A DNA stretch of 64,000 nt from Puccinia triticina. Its lineage: Eukaryota > Basidiomycota > Pucciniomycetes > Pucciniales > Pucciniaceae. This document shows positions 23,504 to 35,300 of the stretch, one piece after another. The stretch covers positions 310,001-374,000 of the forward strand of contig NC_070574.1 in assembly GCF_026914185.1 (NCBI RefSeq), given 5' to 3'. The notes beneath the pieces are model-generated. The model searched no databases and had not been told where the DNA came from. It was given only the letters and a program-made list of their open reading frames with translations. Numbering within the stretch: position 1 is the stretch's first letter; each line of letters opens with the position of its first letter. The position numbers were made by a program, and so were the translations under genes.

Positions 23504-23760
23504 ATTGGTACTTAACGTAGTGTAATGGAGTGGGGTGATGTCCAAGGAGCCGGGCCTTGAATTGCGGCCCGCGGGGCCCGGACCGATCCTGGGGAGGAGT
23601 TAGGTTTGGGCCCACGGCGCGGGGCTGCGGGTACCGGTGCAATCCTGGACCGGAACTCAGTAGTAGTCCGGTTTAGCGATCTCCCTAACCAAACTGAGGC
23701 GCCAAAACCCAAAGGAGTCCGGTACAATCGAAGCAGCGAAATCAGAGTAAAAATTTCGCC
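23504..23760 (+). repeat. split direct repeat A1
   Basis: 257 bp, nearly identical to 27790-28046. It ends one base before the Gag-like ATG, so it should hold the promoter or leader. GC-rich in the middle (GCGGCCCGCGGGGCCCGG). Confidence 0.93.
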
Positions 23761-25562
23761 ATGATTAACAGACTGGACGAACTAACAGTAGGCATTTTAG
23801 GCCCTGGACCGACAGCGGACCCAATCTCGATAAATCAAGCAAATCAAGGACCAACGCGCCAAGCAGATGGTGAAGAGTTCCTATCCGAACACGAGGAGGA
23901 ATCCGAGCAGGAGGTGGAAGAGCAGATGACCACAGCGGCCGGGCAGCAAGGACAAGCGAATTCGTCCAAGTCGAAGGCGAAGAAACAGCAACCAAAGAAG
24001 GTAGCGGTGAGGAAATCGACTCGGGCGACATCAAAGGCACCAACGGAGCCAACGGTGATTGAAGAGGAGATAGGAGGAGAGCAAAGTAAGGAGATACCAG
24101 GTTCGGGCCAACAATCCGGGAAGAAAAGGACGGCGATAGAGATAGCCGACTCGATGAAGGAAGCGCTGGGAGCAAGATGGATAGGGGAGGGAGAGGGAAA
24201 AGAAGCGAAGGGGAAAAGGAAAGGGACTTGTAAGTACCGTGACTAGGAAGTGGAAGGGAAGAGGAACACTGAGATCACAACGCCTTTGATGTAAATCACT
24301 TAGCGGATGATCCAGTGCGGCCGACCACCAAACCTGATAACTCCCAGAAGAGGCCGGCAGATATAATGAGGGTACTGGAGAAGGTGTGGGAAGCAGATGA
24401 AGCGGGAGATAAGGCGAAGGCGACAATGTTCTTTGAAATAGTCGCAGCGTTGGGCAAAGCACAAGGAAACGAGGAGGCTAACCCGTCTCAACACCCACTT
24501 CAGCAGAACCAGCCCGCCACTACGCCAGGATCCCAAACGGCCCCCAGGAGTGAAATTCGTGAAGGTGGCGAGAATCGGCCGATCTTCTCAATCCCCATCT
24601 CAAAGGTACCAGTCAATGAGATGTCGAGGTTTACAGAGATAGCAAGCTCTGGAAGAAACGATAGCCGACCAGAAAACGTCATGCCGGGGGGGGTGACATT
24701 CAACGAGGAAGCGAGGGCGACCACCGACGACATAGGCTTCACTAGATTCTTCGAAGATAACCTCAGGGAGCTGAGAGGTCCTCTGCCGCTCACCATCTTC
24801 AACGAGGAGTGGCAAAGCCAGGCAATCGCATACCAGGCTGAGAAGCGCCCGCGCCACAGCGAGAACTCATCGGACAAAGATCGGTATACTGGTTTCCCTT
24901 ACCCGAGCGAATTCTCCCAGACCTACGCACAGTGGTCGATAAACTACCAAGGTTTCCACCGAGCACTCATCAAGGTTTGCAACTATACTCGCTTCGCTAG
25001 TTGGCTCATGGTCCACAAAGCCAATTGCGACCGGATCATCTTATCCAACCGTTTCATTGTGGGGTTGAGGTACGATATCCAAGTCCGATACAACGTTTTC
25101 TCACGCAGAGTGACCATGGAAGACGGTTCCCTCTCAGTAGCGAATATCGGAGAGTTTAGAGAAACGATCGCGCAGAAGGCCTACCTCACTGCAAGGAAGT
25201 TCAATGAACTCGAGTACACGGATAACCCGTACTCCGTAACAGGAGAACGTTGGAACTGGGATCCAGCCACGGGGCTCCAGAAAAGCTCAGGGGCCGAGAA
25301 CGGAGGAAGAGGCGGCGGTAGCGGAGGAGGGGGAGGAGGTGGTGGAGGTGGAGGACGCGGTGGAGGAAGCGGTCACAACTCAGCCGGACGACAACAATCG
25401 GTAAGCCCCCCGTCTTCCAAAACGCCTAACCAACAACCACCAACCGGACCATCAAACCCGACGAGACCGAGCGGATCGAGGGGCCCAAGGACCAACGGAT
25501 ACCGGGGCACCAAACATGATGGAAGGGAGGACCAAAGGGATGGGGGATATGGGAGAAAGTAG
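23761..25562 (+). CDS. DIRS-like Gag protein (spliced)
   Basis: Exons 23761-24229 and 24304-25562 with a 74-nt intron (GTAAGT donor, CACTTAG acceptor). They join in phase to give exactly 576 codons (575 residues). The N-terminal third is acidic with EEE and KK-rich stretches. The middle (from about FTRFFEDNLREL) is globular and shares the DIRS Gag position and size. The C-terminal part has a Gly-rich run at about 25305-25370 and RG/Pro-rich tail likely to bind nucleic acid. No zinc knuckle. It lies 194 nt before the RT gene ATG, in another frame. Role as capsid-like protein is inferred from position. Confidence 0.75.
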
Positions 25563-25756
25563 GGGCCTTTGTTTGATGTTAACTATGGTTACACCTTTGA
25601 AAGGAGTAATGAAAGAAATGAGTGTCTAATTGCTGTACGGTTCTCGTCAGCCGTATTGTATCCAGTGCCCCCCGTGAGTCCTCCAATGATCAATTGGAGA
25701 CACGGAGGTCGAGCAGACGGAGTGAAGCTGAGTGGCCAACAGGCGCGAGGTGCAAG

Positions 25757-27379
25757 ATGAACATAGGTGAATGGAGGAGAGCCCTACAGGAGAACAACCT
25801 GATGGAAGAATTTGGTGATGTGATTCATGGTCTTATCCACGGATTCGACCAGGGCATTCCAAGACACACGGTAGGGGAGAATACCAACTTCTACACCCCG
25901 GAGAATCACAGCTCGGCCCTCCAGGCAAAGACCAAGATCGAGGAATCAATTAGGAAGGAGATAGCCGCGAGGCGGATGTTCGGCCCGTTCACAAGAAAAC
26001 AAGTGAACAAGGTTTTCCCATTCTTTAGGACAAGCCCGCTAGGAGCGGTGATCAACGGTGACGGATCATTGAGGCCAATCAATGATTTGTCGTACCCACA
26101 TTCAAAAGCAGGAATCCCATCGGTAAATTCCTTTGTGGACTCACAGGAATTCCAGACAACTTGGGACGACTACAACGTAGTCGCAGAATTCTTCCGGCAA
26201 ACGAAGGAACCAGTCCTCCTGGCACTCTTCGATTGGGAAAAAGCGTACCGGCAGATTCCAACGGCCCCAGACCAGTGGCCATTCCTGATGGTACGCGATT
26301 TCAACAATAATATAATCCTAGATACGAGAATCGCCTTCGGAGGCGTAGCGGGATGCGGCTCCTTTGGGAGGCCGGCGGATGCCTGGAAACGAATCATGAT
26401 AGAGGAGTTCGATGTCTTGACAATCTTTCGGTGGGTCGACGATAACCTATTTGTGAAACGGTTGACCTCCGAGCTGGAAATGGAAGAAGTTGTGAAAAGA
26501 TCCGACCAGCTAGGGGTGAAGACAAACGCCGAAAAGTTCTCACCTTTCAAGGAGGAACAAAAGTATTTAGGTTTCATATGGAACGGTATCAGGAAGACGG
26601 TGGGCCTCCCGGAAAAGAAGCGGGAGAAGAGAATCACACAGATTAACGCCTTCCTAGTACCAAAAGCGACGTTCAAATACGATGTAGTTGAAATTCTAGT
26701 AGGAAGACTGAACCACATAAACTATTGCCTCCCGCAATTAAAGTGCTACCTCAATAGCATTTATCACTGGCTAAGCGAATGGATCGATAGACACGCGGCA
26801 AGAGCGGTCCCTAAAGAGGTAGAACAAGACTTAAAAGAGTGGAGGGAGACGCTCAAGACCTTTGACGCGACTAGAATTATTGCAAGACCAGAGCCGACAG
26901 ATATTGGGTGGATGGGCGACGCGTCGACAAGCTTTGGAATCGGGGTGACCATTGGCCGACGATGGGCCCAATTCTGCCTGAAATCCGTGGACCAACTCAA
27001 TTCCGGACTAGACACCGGAAACGAAGAGGAGAGGATTTCTAGACTGGAGACGGTAGCGGTGCGGCTAGGCCTGCTGATGCTGCTGGATTTAGGGGCGGAA
27101 GAAGGGAAATCTTTCATCGTGTGGACAGATAACACAACGACCGAGAACGCTATCCTCAAGAGAAGGTCAAAGGACACGTTTGTGAACAAGGAGTGGAAAG
27201 CAATCCAACACCTGCTGATCAAACACCAGGTTGATCTAGTGGCGAAAAGGGTTCGCTCGGAGGACAACCGCGCTGACGCGCTGTCCAGAGGAAGAAGGGA
27301 GGGGAGAAGGGAAGAAGATCAGATGATGGTAAGCATACCACAAGACCTGAGGAGCCTGATATACCAGGTGGTAGAGTAG
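25757..27379 (+). CDS. DIRS-like reverse transcriptase-RNase H
   Basis: 540 residues from the ATG at 25757 (the frame is open from about 25622). RT landmarks: LRPINDLSYPHS near residue 113, DWEKAYRQIP with the first catalytic Asp at about 159, FGGVAGCGSFGRPADAW, and WVDDN with catalytic Asp at about 228-229. RNase H follows with GWMGDAS (Asp at about 388), a central Glu in RLETVAVRLG, VWTDNTT, and the ending EDNRADALSRG. DIRS-order RTs use this W/YVDD-type box and lack an integrase; integration is normally by a tyrosine recombinase, which is absent here. No internal stop, so the enzyme could be active. Confidence 0.92.
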   Translation: MNIGEWRRALQENNLMEEFGDVIHGLIHGFDQGIPRHTVGENTNFYTPENHSSALQAKTKIEESIRKEIAARRMFGPFTRKQVNKVFPFFRTSPLGAVINGDGSLRPINDLSYPHSKAGIPSVNSFVDSQEFQTTWDDYNVVAEFFRQTKEPVLLALFDWEKAYRQIPTAPDQWPFLMVRDFNNNIILDTRIAFGGVAGCGSFGRPADAWKRIMIEEFDVLTIFRWVDDNLFVKRLTSELEMEEVVKRSDQLGVKTNAEKFSPFKEEQKYLGFIWNGIRKTVGLPEKKREKRITQINAFLVPKATFKYDVVEILVGRLNHINYCLPQLKCYLNSIYHWLSEWIDRHAARAVPKEVEQDLKEWRETLKTFDATRIIARPEPTDIGWMGDASTSFGIGVTIGRRWAQFCLKSVDQLNSGLDTGNEEERISRLETVAVRLGLLMLLDLGAEEGKSFIVWTDNTTTENAILKRRSKDTFVNKEWKAIQHLLIKHQVDLVAKRVRSEDNRADALSRGRREGRREEDQMMVSIPQDLRSLIYQVVE

Positions 27380-27476
27380 TGATGCAATGAATAGGCTCAA
27401 AAAGAGCGGAGCACCGGGATAACTAGGGTTGGACACACCCCAAGGCGAGCCAGGCTCCGGAACCCCGGAGTGTAGG

Positions 27477-27791
27477 GGCGGGCTCGACCTTGATTGCTAA
27501 GTGGGGCATAAGCCTGGGGCTGCTATGCCTTTTTCCCCCAAGAGGGCGCGCTCTCCGTGAGAAGCGCGCCGCGAAAAACGCCTGATGTCTGGGAGACAGC
27601 ACACAAGGCGAAAAGGGGGGAAGAGAGAGCACCTCTCCAACCCATACCCGGCCAACTTGAGGAAAAGGAATTCCTGGGTTGACCTAGACAAGAACTGTGA
27701 TTACTTCCCAACTGACTCCGAGTGAGTCTAACCATTGCAATGACCTAAGGTTAGACTCACCAATACCGCAAATCCCTAAGGCGGATTGGAT
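27477..27791 (+). repeat. split direct repeat B1
   Basis: 315 bp, nearly identical to B2. It contains two strong hairpins: GGCGCGCTCTC with GAGAAGCGCGCC (about 27545-27570), and GAGTCTAACC with GGTTAGACTC (about 27723-27760). It touches A2 with one or two bases of overlap. Confidence 0.92.
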
Positions 27792-28046
27792 TGGTACTTA
27801 ACGTAGTTTAATGGAGTGGGGTGATGTCCAAGGAGCCGGGCCTTGAATTGCGGCCCGCGGGGCCCGGACCGATCCTGGGGAGGAGTTAGGTTTGGGCCCA
27901 CGGCGCGGGGCTGCGGGTACCGGTGCAATCCTGGACCGGAACTCAGTAGTAGTCCGGTTTAGCGATCTCCCTAACCGAACTGAGGCGCCAAAACCCAAAG
28001 GAGTCCGGTACAATCGAAGCAGCGAAATCAGAGTAAAAATTTCGCC
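27790..28046 (+). repeat. split direct repeat A2
   Basis: Copy of A1, offset 4,286 bp. Followed by a CCCACCCACCCA-type linker (28047-28081) that is not repeated elsewhere in the element. Confidence 0.93.
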
Positions 28047-28081
28047 CCACCCACCCACCCAGTTTGGGGTCCCACCCGCCC

Positions 28082-28396
28082 GGCGGGCTCGACCTTGATT
28101 GCTAAGTGGGGCATAAGCCTGGGGCTGCTATGCCTTTTTCCCCCAAGAGGGCGCGCTCTCCGTGAGAAGCGCGCCGCGAAAAACGCCTGATGTCTGGGAG
28201 ACAGCACACAAGGCAAAAAGGGGGGAAGAGAGAGCACCTCTCCAACCCATACCCGGCCAATTTGAGGAAAAGGAATTCCTGGGTTGACCTAGACAAGAAC
28301 TGTGATTACTTCCCAACTGACTCCGAGTGAGTCTAACCATTGCAATGACCTAAGGTTAGACTCACCAATACCGCAAATCCCTAAGGCGGATTGGAT
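28082..28396 (+). repeat. split direct repeat B2, right end of the DIRS-like element
   Basis: Copy of B1 at a constant offset of 605 bp, ending GGATTGGAT. It includes the same two hairpins. Confidence 0.92.
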
Positions 28397-28904
28397 GGAG
28401 GTTCATTGCCGTGGGGATAGCCGAGGATACTGTAATAGGTTGCAAGGGCCTGGGTGTATGGTGGGGCGGGGTCGGATTGAGGTGTTGGTTCTTTGTGGGA
28501 GGAGGAGGTGAGCACATGCGCGGCGGTTATAAATAGAGGGGATTGGTTGAGGTGTCATTTCCTCAGGCAACTTCCCGGCTGTAATTCAAGCAGGGGGTCG
28601 CCTCAGCCCCGTCCGCTGTTGCATTTGCGCAGTCTGGCGGGGATTATTCGTGGGCCCCCCTTGTGCTTTAGGGCTGGGGGCCTTCCAGCCAACACTTTTT
28701 GACCCTGCTAGACAGGGATGGGCGTTGGGCCACGGTGCGTCAGCTTGCTGCGCTGGGTGGCTGGTTGTGGGTTGCGTTTTGTTTTTTGTTTGTAGCCTGT
28801 TTTTTTTTTCTTCTTGTTTTTTGTATGCAAAACGGCGGATTTTTGCCTTGTTGTATTCAAAAGGGGAAAACCTTTGAATTTTTTTTTTGTAATTTTGGCT
28901 TTTT
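28397..28904 (+). promoter_or_regulatory. promoter-like region with TATA box, no gene
   Basis: TATAAATAGAGG at 28529-28540 lies in a G-rich context. Beyond about 28780 the DNA is T-rich. No coding frame with a recognisable domain follows; the hAT-like element starts at 28905. Confidence 0.35.
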
Positions 28905-30047
28905 TAGAGATCGCCAAGTGGACCCGGGTACCTGCCGCGTGTCCGGGTACCCGCGGTGTTTTTCGTGATATTCAGACACCCGTACCCGTACACGGCACCC
29001 GCGGGCGGGTACCGGCGGTACTTTTTGCGGGTACCGCGGGTACTTGCGCTTTTTTTTATCCAACACCCTCACTCGATGACAGCTACAGACTGTTCATCGG
29101 GAGTGATGGTTCCTCCCGATGACCGGGCTCTGTCCCAGTCATCGGGAGGGTTGTTTCCTCTCGATGACCGGGATAGAACCCGCTCATCGGGAGTGATGGT
29201 TCCTCTCGATGACCGGGATAGAACCCGCTCATCGAGAGGCTTGTTTCCTCTTGATGACCGGGGTCTGTCCCAGTCATCGAGAGGAAACAACCCTCTCGAT
29301 GAGCGGGTTCTATCTCGATGACCGGGATAGAACCCGCTCATTGAGAGGCTTGTTTCCTCTTGATGACCGGGGTCTGTCCCAGTCATCGAGAGGAAACAAC
29401 CCTCTCGATGAGCGGGTTCTATCCCGGTCATCGAGAGGGTTGTTTCCTCACGATGACCGAGTTCTGTCCCGGTCATCGAGAGGGTTGTTTCCTCTCGATG
29501 ACCAGGATCTGTCCCGGTCATCGAGAGGGCTGATTCCCCTTGATGACTGAGATCTGTCCGGGTCACTCCATTCCCCTCAATGACCGGGGTCTGTCCCGGT
29601 CATCGAGAGGGTTGATTCCTCCCGATGACCAGGATCTGTCCCGGTCATCGAGAGAAAACAACCCTCCCGATGACCAGGACAGATCCCGGTCATCGGGAGG
29701 GCTGATTCTTCTTGATGCGGTCATCGAGAGGGCTGTACTATTCCTCTCGATGACCGGGGTCTGTCCCGGTCATCGAGAGGGCTTATTCCCCTTGATGACC
29801 AGGATCTGTCCCGGTCATCTCGAGGAATCAACCCCCTCGGTGACCGTAACAGCGGGTACCCGGGTACCTGGAAGACCCGCCTGCCGCGGGTATTTTTGGC
29901 GGGTATCCGGGTACCTGGTGCTTTTTTGCCCGAAATCCCGCACCCGGACCCGTACACGGAACCCGCGCGCGGGTACCCGACGCCATGTGGCGGGTACCCG
30001 CCCACGGGTGCCGGGTACCCGCGCGCGGGTCCACTTGGCGATCTCTA
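28905..30047. mobile_element. non-autonomous hAT-like element with GATGACCGG palindrome array
   Basis: 22-bp perfect terminal inverted repeats beginning TAGAGATCGCCAAGTGGACC, flanked by the 8-bp duplication GGCTTTTT (28897-28904, 30048-30055). The subterminal parts are GGTACCCG-rich, like the element at 19700, so they are relatives. The interior (about 29070-29850) is a tandem array of GATGACCGGG / CCCGGTCATC palindromes spaced by GAGAGG. Frames on both strands (SSRGLFPLDDR-type repeats) are array translations. 1,143 bp. Confidence 0.9.
29070..29850. repeat. palindromic short tandem array (CCGGTCATCGAGAGG type)
   Basis: Alternating units of GATGACCGGG, GATCTGTCC or GATAGAACC, CGGTCATCGAGAGG. 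Each unit is a short inverted repeat, so both strands read almost alike. About 20 units with drift in the spacer. Confidence 0.9.
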
Positions 30048-30137
30048 GGCTTTTTGTAAGGGGAAACCCTTGAATTTTTTTTCTATGATCCTGAGGCTTT
30101 AATATACTTGGATTAGTGTAGCTATAAGGAACGCTAA

Positions 30138-31627
30138 GGCCCCGTTTGGACGCCCGGTGTGATATGATAAATCACATAATAATACACATGGCACAAAAGT
30201 GAAAAGCCAATTGTCATAAAATCAATGATGCAACCAGCACATTTATGACAGGTCTGTTTGGCGCGTCCACTCAATAATCATATAGTACTCATTTATTACA
30301 AGTCTGTTTGGCAAACCAAAATTCACTCGGTGTCATACACACTCATCACCATCCCTCACAATGTCGCCTCCCAGCATGCTTCAAAAAAAAAACAGTACCA
30401 GCTCGGACAAAAGAGGATGGCACTTTTCATCATTATCCTGATTGGCCTCCGTCAGTGGTTGAAGACAATCAAACATCCGTACAAGGATAGCATCTCAACG
30501 CCTCATGAATCTCAATGACCCGACCAGTCATCGAGAGGGACTCTACACCCTCTTGACAACCGGACAAGTCATCGAGAGGGATTCTACACCCTCTCCATGA
30601 CTGGTTGAAACCAGTCATCGAGAGGGACTCTGAAACCTCTTGATGTCCGGTCAACCACTCATTGAGAGGGTGAGTCCCTCTTGATGACCGGATGATTCTA
30701 CACCCTCTTGATGAGTGGTTGACCGGACATCAAAGAGGCGTAGAGTCCCTCTTGGTGACCGGTCAAGTAGTCATTGAGAGGGACCAATCAAGCAGTCATA
30801 GAGGGATTCTACACCCTCTCGATGACTGCTTGACCGGTCATTGAGAGGATGTAGAATCCCACTCGATGACTGCGTGACTGCTTGACCGGTCACCGAGAGG
30901 GACTCTACACCCTCTCGATATCCGGTCAGCCACTCATTGAGAGGGTGTAGAGTCCCTCTCGATCCGGTCATTGAGAGGGACTCACCCTCTCAATGAGTGG
31001 TTGACCAGTCACCGAGAGGGACTCTACACCCTCTTGATATCCGGTCAACCACTCATCAAGAGGGTGTAGAATCATTCAGAGGGACTCACCCTCTCGATGA
31101 GTGGTTGACCGGACATTGAGAGGGTGTAGAGTCCCTCTCGATGACTGGTTTCAACCAGTCATGGAGAGGGTGTAGAATCCCTCTCAATGACTTTTCCGGT
31201 CGTCGAGAGGGTGTAGAGTCCCTCTCAATGACTGGTTGGGTCATCAAGAGGTGAAGTCCTCCTCAATGACCGGTTGAACGGTCATTGAGAGGGTGTCCTC
31301 TGGATGGCCTGTCAAACCGGCCATCCAGAAGTTGATGTGTGCTCTTCGATGACCGGTTGACCGGTCATTGGGAGGTTGTGTAGTACTCCCTAGATTGGCC
31401 AGTACATATGTATGTAGCCATGGGCCAGCCATTTATCACCCGGAAATAGAGGTCAGGACCTCTATTTCCGGAATGGCTGGGGGAATAAATTTCCTGTTAT
31501 ACCAAGTAATGAATTTTACGATATAACTGGCCGGCCCAAACACATATAAATGAGGCATTATACCCCGAGCACCCCCGGTTATAAATCACGCAATTTATAA
31601 CCAAAATTGGGGCGTCCAAACGGGGCC
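30138..31627. mobile_element. PIF/Harbinger-like MITE with palindrome array
   Basis: Terminal inverted repeat GGCCCCGTTTGGACGCCC (18 bp) on each side, with TAA duplicated at 30135-30137 and 31628-31630. GG...GTTTGG ends and a TAA/TTA duplication are typical of Tourist/Harbinger MITEs. The ends are AT-rich; about 30510-31385 is filled with GATGACCGGTCAAGCAGTCA and GTCATTGAGAGGG-type palindromic repeats. No transposase. 1,490 bp. Confidence 0.88.
30510..31385. repeat. palindromic short tandem array, second site
   Basis: Units of the form GACCGGTCATCGAGAGGG with the spacer ACTCTACACCCTCT or its complement. The core TGACCGGTCA and the GAGAGG spacer match the arrays at 29070-29850 and 53680-54990, although the host elements have unrelated ends. 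Confidence 0.88.
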
Positions 31628-32348
31628 TAATATATTGCTATATTGGCACAGATCTGCTAAATATAGCTGAAGTGTAGCAATAAGACGCTGAAAATAGCTA
31701 CTTTCTAGCAATTAAAAACTTTGGTTTTTTCCCTAGATAGCAGTTAGCGTTAAATTTAATATGCTGGCGCTAAACTAAATTTTAGTGTAGCGGCGCTTAA
31801 AACACCGCCAAATTAGCGTATTACACGCTAACCGTAGCGTAATAGTTGCATTGTTGATACATGTATTGCCATAGCACCGTTGCTTCCAATACCCATGACA
31901 TCATGTCCTCCTGTTGGCTCTCTAGACCTTGCAAATGTTGAGGTGGGCATTCAAAAGGAGCAAGTTACAGCTCAAATGCCCTCTCTGACTGCATACTTGT
32001 TTACACAAAATGAATGATGGACAGAAGGTAAAGCCTTGGTGGGAATACATATTGTTATGTGAAAATACTACAAACAGATCATTCAAAATCCTCATTTGCC
32101 CACATTAAATTAAATGTGCCCTTTGTTTCAAAACTCCATATACCAGGTAGATACTTTTTTCCAAACAGTTTCAACTTGTGTATGTGTCAGCTGCCACAGA
32201 AAAATTGACTGAAATCATCTGATTTTTTTTTGTTCTGTGTACATTTTCTTGCTATTGACTCCCCTCACATTCCAACAATCACCAGTTTCCTCATTCCTGA
32301 TACTCTTCACCAAATTATTATAAATTACACACTTGGTCAGAAACATTG
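31628..32348. other. AT-rich spacer with GCTA/TAGC-rich segment
   Basis: 31650-31860 is rich in TAGCG/CGCTA words, and the DNA just left of the MITE (30105-30134) has similar words. This suggests the MITE landed in another small repeat. 31860-32348 is the upstream region of the orphan gene; ATTATAAATTAC near 32315 is TATA-like but close to the ATG. Confidence 0.4.
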
Positions 32349-35300
32349 ATGCTCCCCAACTCAACAAAACCCATTCCACTCACAAAAACAACATCAAGGC
32401 CTAAAGTGCATCACATCCTGTCATTTTTGGCCATAATTATTCCTTGTCATGCAATGCGGGATATTTGTGAGTCTGTGGATAAAATTTCTTTATCTCATCA
32501 GGAAACTCAGGTCCAACAGGCAAATGGGAAATATTATTGTGGTAAACTATCATCAAAATCAGGCGTTCATGGCCAGGACCATATAGTTCAAACCCATTTG
32601 GACCAGATGGGTTTTGAAAACACTGTCTCCACACTAGCAGATCTCGGAAATACTAATGGCCAGCCAGTGCCTTTATCAAAAAATCAGCCACATGCTAAAA
32701 AGAATACTGTCCAGGTAGACCTTGAATTTCCAGAGAAAATACACCATTATGAATCTAGCCTTGTTGGATGTCCTTCATCATTTTCAATGACAAGAAGTTC
32801 TAGATTTCCAGAAAGACATCTCAATCATCAATTTGGGAGTGAATGGCCAATTACAAGTACAGAACCCAAACCAACTCATGTCCCAGAAATCCAAACAAGT
32901 TCCAACACAAAACTTAAAGTTCCAATCACTAACACCCAAAAACAGAAAAAAGACACAAATTTGGATCTCTTGGGAGATTCCTTCAAATCATCCTACATGA
33001 ATACCAGATCTATCCAAGGATTTCAAAAACACAGAGAACCATTTTCCTCAAATGATCAAGTTCCACACCACAACATGAAGTTCAATATAATGAAGGGTGT
33101 TGGGAGCTCAATGGCAAGTTCTAAAATCAGGAAATCCCCTGATGGTCAGTACATTGAACTTGGAACAGTAGGCAAGAAGATTAGAGCCAATCAGTCTTTG
33201 AAACAACTTGGGGCACAGAATACCAATTTTGACAAGGTCTCTGTAGATGAATTAAAGACCAAGGGAAAATCAATTGGAAATTCCAGCCATATCAAACCAT
33301 TCAAAGAAACCAGTGGTTCTTCCTCAGGTGTATCAGTTGCTTTGAAAAAGGGTATGGGATCTATTCCCATAAAGGAAGGTAGATCAAATCCTCCAAGACT
33401 TTTTAATTCCATCTTTGGTGCCTCTAGCCTTATGGGAAATGATAAGATTAGAAAAAAATATGATAATCAGCTGGAAGAAAGATTGCTGAAGAAAAGCAAA
33501 ACCAACAGGGAACCATCACAAGTTTCTCAGAAGATCATCAAACAAGAGAATATTGAACAAATGGGATATTTAGGTCCAAAGAAAACATTGCCTATAATCT
33601 CTCCCAAAGCACCAGTTACAAAGAATGGCCCTTACATAAGTAAAAAAAGGAAGATGGGGGATGGAATGGGCTCCAACCCCTCCAAAGAGGAATTTGATAA
33701 ACCAGTCCCTCTGAATACAAAGCATTATAATTCAAACACTAGGTCTTGCTCTAAACTTGATGTGAGACCTGGTTCCACTTCAATAAGCAGCAAAGAGACA
33801 AGCCAGTATTTTCCAAAAGCTGGCTTGCAATCTATTGCAGTACAGTCCAATCCAGCTAGGATTGGCTATTTGAACAAAGGAATAAAGAAATTAAGGAATG
33901 AGGCCTCATCTACAGAAGATGACTGCAAAAGATCAAGAGACTTGGAAGAAAAAATAAAACCTAATTTATCCCTGAAAATCACACTCAAGTTAAATAGGGT
34001 TGGGTGCTCCAAGGAAGGCACTCCAAATTATGACACAACTTCTCCAAAAAGTGAAGCAAAATCTGAGCAGGGGATTTTGAAAAGCCTGAGAAAGGCACCC
34101 ATGTCAGCCCAGGAGCGATCCAAAGCAATTTCATGTTCAGTTCTCCGCAACAAGAGACACAAGGTTCCCGTTTATAGCAAGAGATTTAATTCACAGATGG
34201 AAATCATGTATTTCAACAAAGATAGTCTTGTTGCTGAAGATCCATGGAGGCATGTCCAGGAGAAATTTCAGAGGCTTCTGTGTTCACTAAGATTGGGAAA
34301 GACTGGAAGTATTTTGCTAGATTCTGAAACCTTCACTGAAGTTTTCAAGGCTGTAAACAGTGTCACCCGTAAATGCACAGTGTTGGAGGACCTTGTAGAG
34401 AGTGGATTGAGTAGCAGGAATAAATTCAGCCATAGAACATGCTTGAACAAGTTTGAGTTACTCTTGAAAAACAAGCAGATGTGGTTTAAGTTCTGGGAAA
34501 GACAGACCAATGGTGAAATCCAATTCAAAAGAGAGATGTCAGATGAGGTATTCTTGGCTGGTGGAAGTGCAAATGAGATCTTCCCTGTGTTCCTATTCTA
34601 TGTGAAAATGATTGATCACATCATGAATCCTGGTCAATCTGTGGCACAAAAGATTCAGAATTCTCCACACCTGATGGCACAGGCAATAGAAATCTTCAAA
34701 TCTCATGCACCACTTATACTGCCTCAGGGAACAAGCATTCAAACAAGGGATAAAGAATCATTTCCTGCCAACATTTGGACCTTTCTGAAGTATTGGATTG
34801 AGAGTGCATGCTCAGAGGAAGTGCAGAAAATTTCTTTGAATCAAGCAAGAGATGTCAAAGGCTCTTTCAAGCCGTTTTTCAACCTGATATTGATATCCTC
34901 ATTTGACCATCTGAACAATCACCTGCGGTTTACTTGCAAGTTCCAGATGGAAAGGATTTATTTCACCAAAGACAGTCTTTTTATCCGGGACACAAATAAG
35001 AACATCCAAGAAGCAGTCAATCAGATCTTCAGAGACATCCACGAAGAGCCATGGACAGGAAGCATTGCATTGGTTGATGAATTTGATGCTTCCAAATGGT
35101 TTTCTAGCATGCAAAAAGCTTTCCAACTTGAATGCACAGATCACGAGCCAACTGATCAAGATGGTCATGTTATGAATGGCCCTAGCGACAGAAGGGCAGA
35201 CATGAAGTTTTCTCAGAAGTTGCATGGTAGAACACTTGATGAATTCTTAGAAACTAGAAATCTGTGGCTAATCTTCTGGGAAAGGCAGAACAACAACATC

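Larger units (their letters stand above)
23504..28396 (+). mobile_element. DIRS/Ngaro-type retrotransposon with split direct repeats, no tyrosine recombinase
   Basis: Structure A1 (23504-23760), two genes, B1 (27477-27791), A2 (27790-28046), 35-bp linker, B2 (28082-28396). This A1-ORFs-B1-A2-B2 order is the split-direct-repeat layout of Ngaro/PAT-type DIRS-order elements. A copies differ at about two positions in 257 bp and B copies at about two in 315 bp, so the element is young. Both genes are open. Only 97 bp separate the RT/RNase H stop from B1, leaving no room for the tyrosine recombinase normally encoded there. No target duplication is expected or seen. Confidence 0.88.

Noticed and set aside
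27423..28340. Minus-strand frames in the B repeats as a possible tyrosine recombinase
   Set aside because: No R-H-R-Y pattern, only 64-70 codons, and present twice because B is duplicated.
23504..28396. Reading the A and B repeats as ordinary LTRs
   Set aside because: Repeats are split (A1 ... B1 A2 B2), there is no integrase, and the RT is of DIRS type.
29069..30073. Frames of 100-177 codons (SSRGLFPLDDR-type repeats)
   Set aside because: Array translation in both strands, as above.
29070..31385. Possible CRISPR-like array
   Set aside because: Units are palindromic and irregular, spacers are themselves repeated, the DNA is eukaryotic and no cas gene is present.
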